A stretch of 64,000 nt of DNA, taken from Callorhinus ursinus. Taxonomy: Eukaryota; Chordata; Mammalia; Carnivora; Otariidae. Positions within the stretch are counted from its first letter, which is position 1, and every line of letters starts with the position of its first letter. A model generated the notes under the pieces. It was not told the DNA's origin, searched no databases, and worked only from the letters and a program-made list of their open reading frames with translations. The translations under genes and the position numbers were made by a program. Location of the stretch: assembly GCF_003265705.1 (NCBI RefSeq), contig NW_020312817.1, positions 46,789,627 to 46,853,626 on the forward strand. The letters run 5' to 3'. Below are positions 58,331-64,000 of the stretch, piece by piece.

Positions 58331-59590
58331 CCTCTGTTCTCTATTCTCTCCTCTATTACCATCTAATCTCATGCTAATGCCTCTCTGTGATCAAATACAA
58401 CTAAAAGTAGGAGGGTGAAAGAGCCTGATTTACAGTCTATAGAGATCATAGAGCTGTTCAGAGAATGTGATTTTCCAGGTAAGCAATGAAAGTGACTTGG
58501 ATTAGAGAAGTCAAGGTAGAAGTTGTAATATGTGGTCAGACTCTGAACATATTTGGAAGATCCAGTTGATTTGATTAAGGATTGAATGTGGATATAAGGA
58601 GAGCACAGAAATAAATGATGACTGTATGGTTTTATGCATCAGAAACTTAATGAAAACTGGTACCGATTCGAGAAATGGGGGAGCCTGGGGAAGGAATTTG
58701 TGGTTAAAGGGGTGCATATGGAAATGAATAATTTGTTTTGAACTTTTTAGTTTACAAAGCCTATTATACATCCAAATCAGAATGAGTAGTTAGGTAGTCG
58801 GAAATACTAAGTGGTCTATACAATGTTGAATTCCGCTTCTCTGGTAAGGTGTGTTCATGCCAAGAAATTGAGCTATATGTAACAACTTTAATACATCTTT
58901 TGTCATGCCCATTCTCTTTCCATTCTCACAAATGATTCCAGATATTTTCTAATATAGTTTCTTCTTAATTTATTTGAGAAACTTTAAGGTATACTATTTC
59001 CTTTGGCTCATCTTTGCATTTTACAACTAGTGCATGTTGAATTCAAAAATCCCTTTTTAAACAAGAAAATAATGAGAGTACATAGGAAACTATTCTTTTT
59101 CTAGTTTTTGGTTGTGTGTGTGGTTTGGTTTTTTGTTTGTTTTGAAAGCTTTCTCGGGCAAAGGAGATTTCGCGAGGAGAATTTTTCTATAAGTGTTGGA
59201 GGTTTAAGATTATTTGGTATCTCTGAGTTCTCAGGGATATCACTGTTATTGTTAAGATCCTGATCTTTCACTGTTAATATCACAGGTTTCTCAAAAAAAA
59301 CACCTTGAAAGATAACGTATTTAACTGCTGTTGTATATCCCCAATTGTGTGAAATCAGTTGCTGAGTTTAATATTTAGTAAAATGCTCTATACAAGTTTA
59401 AGCACTAAACCTTGGTGCTTAAAATCCAGTGTTTTATTCCATACCTTGAGGCAAGAATTTCAAGTCTGTGCTTGTCACTTTCTCACTTTCAATGTTGCTA
59501 TGAACAACCTCCATTCATGTAATAGGAAGGATAATGATCAAGTTTCGTAACAAAAGCCAAAATAGCAGTTCCTGAACAAGATAGAATTAT
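58331..59590. other. Unassigned spacer
   Basis: No gene or nameable repeat was seen. The short open frames show no known domain. Confidence 0.4.
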
Positions 59591-59591
59591 A

Positions 59592-59960
59592 ATGTTCTCT
59601 CACAGTGCAGTCCAAATATATGTAGCCCAGGTTGCTATGAATATTTCTCAGTGCAGCTCTGACATCCTAAACCCATGGAGTCCATATTGTGGCCTAAAAT
59701 CGCTGCTCCATTCACCAAGTCTGTTTTCTAGTCAGTGGAAAGGTTGGCAAAAGAACTTGCCTCTTTGCTTTAATGGCATGATCCAGACATTTCACAAATA
59801 CTTTTGCTTAAATCCCATGGGCTGGACCTTAGGCACAGGGTCATACCTAGCTGCAGCTAAGCAGGCATATGTAGTCTTTGGTGACCATACACCAGAAAAA
59901 TATTGCAGTTCTTATTCTAAAGGAATAACAGCAAAATGGAGAAAGGGGAGCAAAAACTAG
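59592..59960 (+). repeat. Possible old interspersed repeat (class unclear)
   Basis: 'cttaaatcccatgggctgga', 'gggtcatacctagctgcag' and 'gcatatgtagtctttgg' resemble a common old mammalian repeat with 'cccattggctagaactt', 'cacacctagctgcaa', 'aatgtagtcttt'. A 122-codon open frame spans it, but the repeat likeness makes a real gene unlikely. Confidence 0.35.
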
Positions 59961-61415
59961 TCTATCACAATTGACATTACTGGTCTTCTTTAAATTGACC
60001 TATCCCCATATTGACCCATCATTACTCCTGGTCTTCATTGTCAGTGAGCATGTTGGTGGTTCCTTGAATATCTGGTTCTCTAATACATCCCACATAATGC
60101 TATCCCACACAGAATATATATACAAATCTTGCTGTATTTCACCCCATTTCTTTCTAGCAGTTAATTACAAATTCTCCCATAATTCACCTGCAGTCTTTTG
60201 CTTAAATCCCTCTTTCTTTATCAGTTTCCTTATCGAATAGATTTCTTCCTTTGTAAGCCACAAAACCCAAATCTAGTTAACTGAGGAAAAATAAAGTATG
60301 CTACTGAAAGTACACTGAGTGTCTCACTGTCATCAAAGGACAAGTTAAAATTTCACACTGTGCTCAGACCCATCTGGAGATCTCAGGAACGAATTCGTGA
60401 AACTTCATCAGGGCTGCCAACAGACGACTCAGTTCCAACAGCCTTCAGTGCCTGAGCCCTGCCTCAAGATTCAGATGGTTTCAAATGTGTAGATAAGAGG
60501 ATCTGATTGACCTTACTTTGGCCTACAGTTTCACCCCTTGTTTCCTGGAGTAAGTGCCAAGGAAAAAAGAAGGGGAGGAGTGGGATCTGGGATCTCATAA
60601 ACACAGTTCCTTGAAGGAAGGGATGATGAGTAGCAAACGCAAGAGATGATAACCCCTCTTCCTTAGATGGTGCCAGTCATTCTTACTTTTCTATTTATGT
60701 GCATACTTTTATTGACCTTTATTTGGAGATGAGTCACAAATTGTCCAAATCACCATTTTATCCCTTAGCTTCTTGGCTAAGTATTTTATGCTCTTTGAGC
60801 ATTAATTTTATGATTTTTAAAATTAGAGTATTATTTTTGGTAAGTTCCTGTATGTATTTATATTAAAAAAAATCCTAAGATCCCAATTATATTTTAGGAC
60901 TTAAAAATATTAGTTTCTATACTTATTAATTTGATCAGTATTGCAGAATTAGTTATTTAGTTTCTAAGCCTTGCATTTATGTTTATTTTTCCATTTTAGC
61001 TTATGTATAAAATTGTAAATTCATTAAGAGATCGCTTACTAAGTTTTTATCTTCTAAAAGGCTTAATTTAGAGCTAATCATTTATTTAACATTACATAAA
61101 TACTCCTTCATTAATTGATAGTTGCCTCCACGTTTTTCAACTGCCATAGTTTTACTAATTCCTCAAATTAAAAAGATAAGGAAGAAACTAACTTTATGAA
61201 ATAAACACAAATCTATAACTCTCCATATGTCAACTTTTATTGATCAATCAAAGCTAGGCAGAGTTGGACAGTGAAAATGGTTTTGAGTTTCGATTGAGTG
61301 AGATTCAGTGGAAAAGGTTACCTTGATTAATTAATGATTGCTGCCTTAGGTGCTGGTGAGGGTTTGGCGATATGTATGACTCCTGAACAAGAGACTGGGT
61401 GTTTCAAATTGTCCT
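59961..61415. other. Unassigned spacer
   Basis: No gene was recognised. 60300-60660 is moderately complex, and the rest is AT-rich. Confidence 0.4.
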
Positions 61416-61417
61416 GT

Positions 61418-61565
61418 ATAATATGAAGCACCTTGGCAACTTGATGAAATGCAGATTCCATTTTCTTAAGATCTGGGGTGGAACACAAGATGCTGCATTT
61501 TTAACAACTTATCAACTGATGTGGATGCTGCTAGTCCACAGGCTGTACTTTGGGTATGAAAGCCA
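61418..61565 (+). mobile_element. MER5A-like hAT (Charlie) fragment
   Basis: 'acttgatgaaatgcagattc', 'agatctggggtggaacaca', 'gctgcatttttaacaactta' and 'gctgctagtccacaggctg' follow the non-autonomous hAT order ('tagaaatgcagattc', 'tctgtgttttaacaagc'). Confidence 0.65.
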
Positions 61566-61644
61566 TAAATGTTTATTAATCAATTAGAACATTTCTCACT
61601 GAGTTTTTTGGCTTGTATAAATGAAAGTTCATGCATGCATGCAT

Positions 61645-61850
61645 ACACACATGTAACAAATATTTATTGACTTCACTATGTATCGGGCAATTTTCTAAGT
61701 GTAGAAATACAGCCATGAATAAAATAAGTCCCTGATACCACAGAGGTGTGTGTGTGTGTTTAAGGTAAGGAGGGAATAGATCTGGAAAGAAGCAGATGGC
61801 AGCAGTTAAACAAATACAATATAAATAAGTACCCAAACAAAGGGTATCTT
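61645..61850 (-). repeat. L2 fragment, antisense
   Basis: 'taacaaatatttattgactt', 'atgtatcgggcaattttcta', 'acagccatgaataaaataag' match the antisense L2 3' part ('caacaaatatttattgagc', 'tgtgccaggcactgttcta'). A short (TG)n sits within. Confidence 0.65.
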
Positions 61851-62596
61851 GCTCTGGGAATATTTACCCCAAGCGCTTTTTTCCATTTAGCAGCTAACAT
61901 ACCCAGTTATTCTTAAGCAAATAAATAAGTTTAAGCCATTCTGTATCAAATAAAACAGACTGGATTGAGTAAAAAACATACTAGACACTGCTGGGATATT
62001 TCTATCCCATTTAGGTCTAGTTGTTGGGCCTTCCATAAGTCCTAATATGACAGAATAAATTCCAGTGTCCAGTGCCAGAACTTTATGCTCAATGGCCAAA
62101 TAAATCAGCTGTGCTAAAATCCTCACTAGTCCAAGAAACCGTCTGCTCCCCACTGAAGAGACAAGCTGGCATGTCCAGGGAGTATTCAGTCCCAGCCTAC
62201 TATCATCACTTTTTACCATTATAATTTACCATTACCATTACCAAAAGACCCTCACCCACAGAGCCACCATTCAAAATAGGAGAACCTCTGGAGAGGTGGG
62301 TGCTCAGTTGGAGGGGAGAACTTAATTCTGAAAAACATCTAGATCAAAGTCATCAGAAAGGACTATTTAACAGTCATGAAGAGATGGACTTGGGTGGAAT
62401 TAATATTTAAGCAGAAATAAGACTGATTAGTAGGAGTAAATGAGATACTGTTCATTGGCAAGTTTAGGTATGTTTGTTACTAAACAGGGTGGAGCTCAGA
62501 AGAATGATAGAGAAATGACAAAAAAAAGTTTTCAATTTTCTTTTGCACAAATTTCTTTTGCACATTTGACTATTGTGAGGGCAAATGAATGACCAT

Positions 62597-62623
62597 GTTA
62601 TATATATATATATATATATATAT
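62597..62623. repeat. (TA)n microsatellite
   Basis: About 13 perfect ta units. Confidence 0.95.
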
Positions 62624-63310
62624 GCTACAGAACTGGCTATTTAGACCTTTCTTTTCTGGCCGTTGTGCTGTTATCACTCAACTGGGCACTAATGCTGTGG
62701 TCTGGTGACAAAAAACAACAAAAACGAAAACACCATAACCCCACTAAGGTCTTAAGGTCTTACTGAAGTCACTGCATGAAAAGAAATTCAATAAAGTCAT
62801 TGGAGGTGGCCATAATCTTTGGAGGTAGTTTCATTAGGAGAAGCGAGCTCTAGTCTGAGCTCATCATCCCTTCCTCAACCACTTTAAATCCTTAACATCT
62901 CACCTAACAACAACAGCACAAAAGAAACAATGATTCTTACCCATGTGACCAACTGATGGGGAAAAATATATTCTCAGGGAGCACAGTACTATACCCAATT
63001 ATAAAATTTTCTTATTAGAAATAAAGGTAGCATTATAGCCTAAGGTGCTTGTCTTGGTTTACCTCACTTCACAGCTGCAACAAGGACAAAGATGGGTAGG
63101 TCTCATAATTATAAGTCCTCATGCTTAAATGGTCTATCCTACTACCATTGTCTATCCCAGAACAAAGTGAGAATGTTTCCCCAAAGTGAGTTTCAGTCTC
63201 CAAATTAGAAACTAGAAACTCTTTCAGTACTAATGTAGTCAATTTTACAGCTGAAAATACAGTTAAAAGTTTAGTCCTTGCTAGGTACTACGTCCATCCA
63301 GGGCCTAATT

Positions 63311-63437
63311 TCCCCTCCCTCCTTCTCTCCCTTCCTTCCTAACTGCCTTCTGTCCCACTTTTCCTCCCAGCCTCCCCATCTCCTTGATTGAATTCATTCT
63401 TCTTTCTTTCTTTTTCTTTTCTTTCTTTCTTTCTTTC
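63311..63437. repeat. Polypyrimidine tract ending in (TTTC)n
   Basis: 'ccctccctccttctctccct' leads to 'ttctttctttctttttcttt' with few purines, a potential triplex-forming (H-DNA) sequence. Confidence 0.85.
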
Positions 63438-64000
63438 ATGTACAGCTTAGTTTGAAAAATAAGAATTGTTTTAAGGACTTCGGGGATAAATAAAATAATG
63501 AATATAAAACTAATATTTTAAATGATTATATATACACCAGCAATAAGGAAAATGAAAAAAAAAAAAAACTCCCTCTTTTTCTCTCTTTCTGCCTTATCTG
63601 CTCTTTTCTTGTACAGCTCTGAAAGAAACTGTATTCTATACATTATTTTGCTGGGAGGAATACCATGTAAGAGTCCCACTGGCACAGACTGTTCAGAAAA
63701 GGTGGTCAAGGCTAAACACTGGTCTACATGAAGTAGAATTCTTGAAATTTTAAAAAAAGTGAGAAAATATATATTCTATTATTGATGTAAAATAGATTTT
63801 TTTATTTGAAGGGAAAAGGGAATTGGCCCTTAGGGCTTAAAAGAAGTGTTAAACTCACAAAAGTCAATGAATGTTTCTTCTAAAGTTTTAAATAATTATC
63901 TCTCATAAAAACAATCATAAAATGCCCTACATTTTATATCCTGTTATGCTTCCTAAATGCTTTCCCATATGTTTTGATATAATTTTGTTCTCATAAATAT

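Larger units (their letters stand above)
61851..64000. other. Unassigned end of window with simple repeats
   Basis: No gene was recognised. The minus-strand frame at 61887-62219 (110 codons) has no known domain. Simple repeats lie at 62597-62623 (TA)n and 63311-63437 (pyrimidine tract ending in (TTTC)n). Confidence 0.45.

Noticed and set aside
59592..59960. 122-codon open frame on the plus strand
   Set aside because: The sequence resembles an old interspersed repeat, and the protein has no domain I recognise.

Overview
The window is carnivore nuclear DNA from an arctoid caniform (bear or panda, seal or mustelid type). The diagnosis rests on about 22 copies of the carnivore tRNA-derived SINE (CAN-SINE/SINEC). 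Each has the body 'gcgcctgggtggctcag', a (CT)n tract and an 'aaataaataaaatctt' tail, and most have target-site duplications (TSDs) that can be read by eye. The rest is AT-rich sequence carrying decayed L1, L2, MIR, MaLR LTR and hAT relics. I cannot name the species or the chromosomal locus from sequence alone.

I found no intact protein-coding gene, no convincing exon and no functional RNA gene. The window reads as intergenic or deep-intronic DNA. Most open reading frames are short and low-complexity. The recognisable ones are the C-terminus of L1 ORF2 and parts of a dead ribosomal protein L12 retrocopy (RPL12, about 43.8-44.4 kb, minus strand).

Layout: 0-6 kb, one SINE, two opposed MIRs and otherwise unassigned AT-rich DNA. 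6-7.35 kb, old L1M followed by an antisense younger L1 with a duplicated 3' UTR. 10.8-13.1 kb, two SINEs at one target site, then an old L1 ORF1/ORF2 relic interrupted by a younger L1 3' end, then L2. 13.2-17.2 kb, MIR, MLT1 LTR, SINE, MST-like LTR and a second MLT1 LTR. 18.1-20.4 kb, decayed L1M. 21.3-25.1 kb, the densest SINE/L1 nest, with a perfect 41-bp inverted repeat at the 5' junction of an L1. 28.3-30 kb, antisense L1M carrying four SINEs. 30.9-33.2 kb, L1M pieces. 33.2-33.65 kb, an isolated CpG-rich islet with NRF1 and ETS-type motifs. 34-36.5 kb, SINEs and L1M. 36.5-52.2 kb, a SINE-free stretch holding the RPL12 pseudogene, an LTR-like block, a 34-bp micro-L1 insertion, an L1M relic and a candidate conserved non-coding segment near 47 kb. 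52-56 kb, SINEs, MIRs and antisense L1M. 56-64 kb, sparse L2, MER5A-like and simple repeats.

There is no gene network to describe. The value of the window is as a retrotransposition record: nested insertions with legible TSDs allow relative dating. A few loci deserve checking, chiefly the inverted repeat at 22.4 kb, the CpG islet at 33.4 kb, the double insertions at 10.9 and 28.6 kb, the micro-L1 at 49.56 kb and the 47 kb segment. Family names are from recall of consensus sequences; no database search was run.
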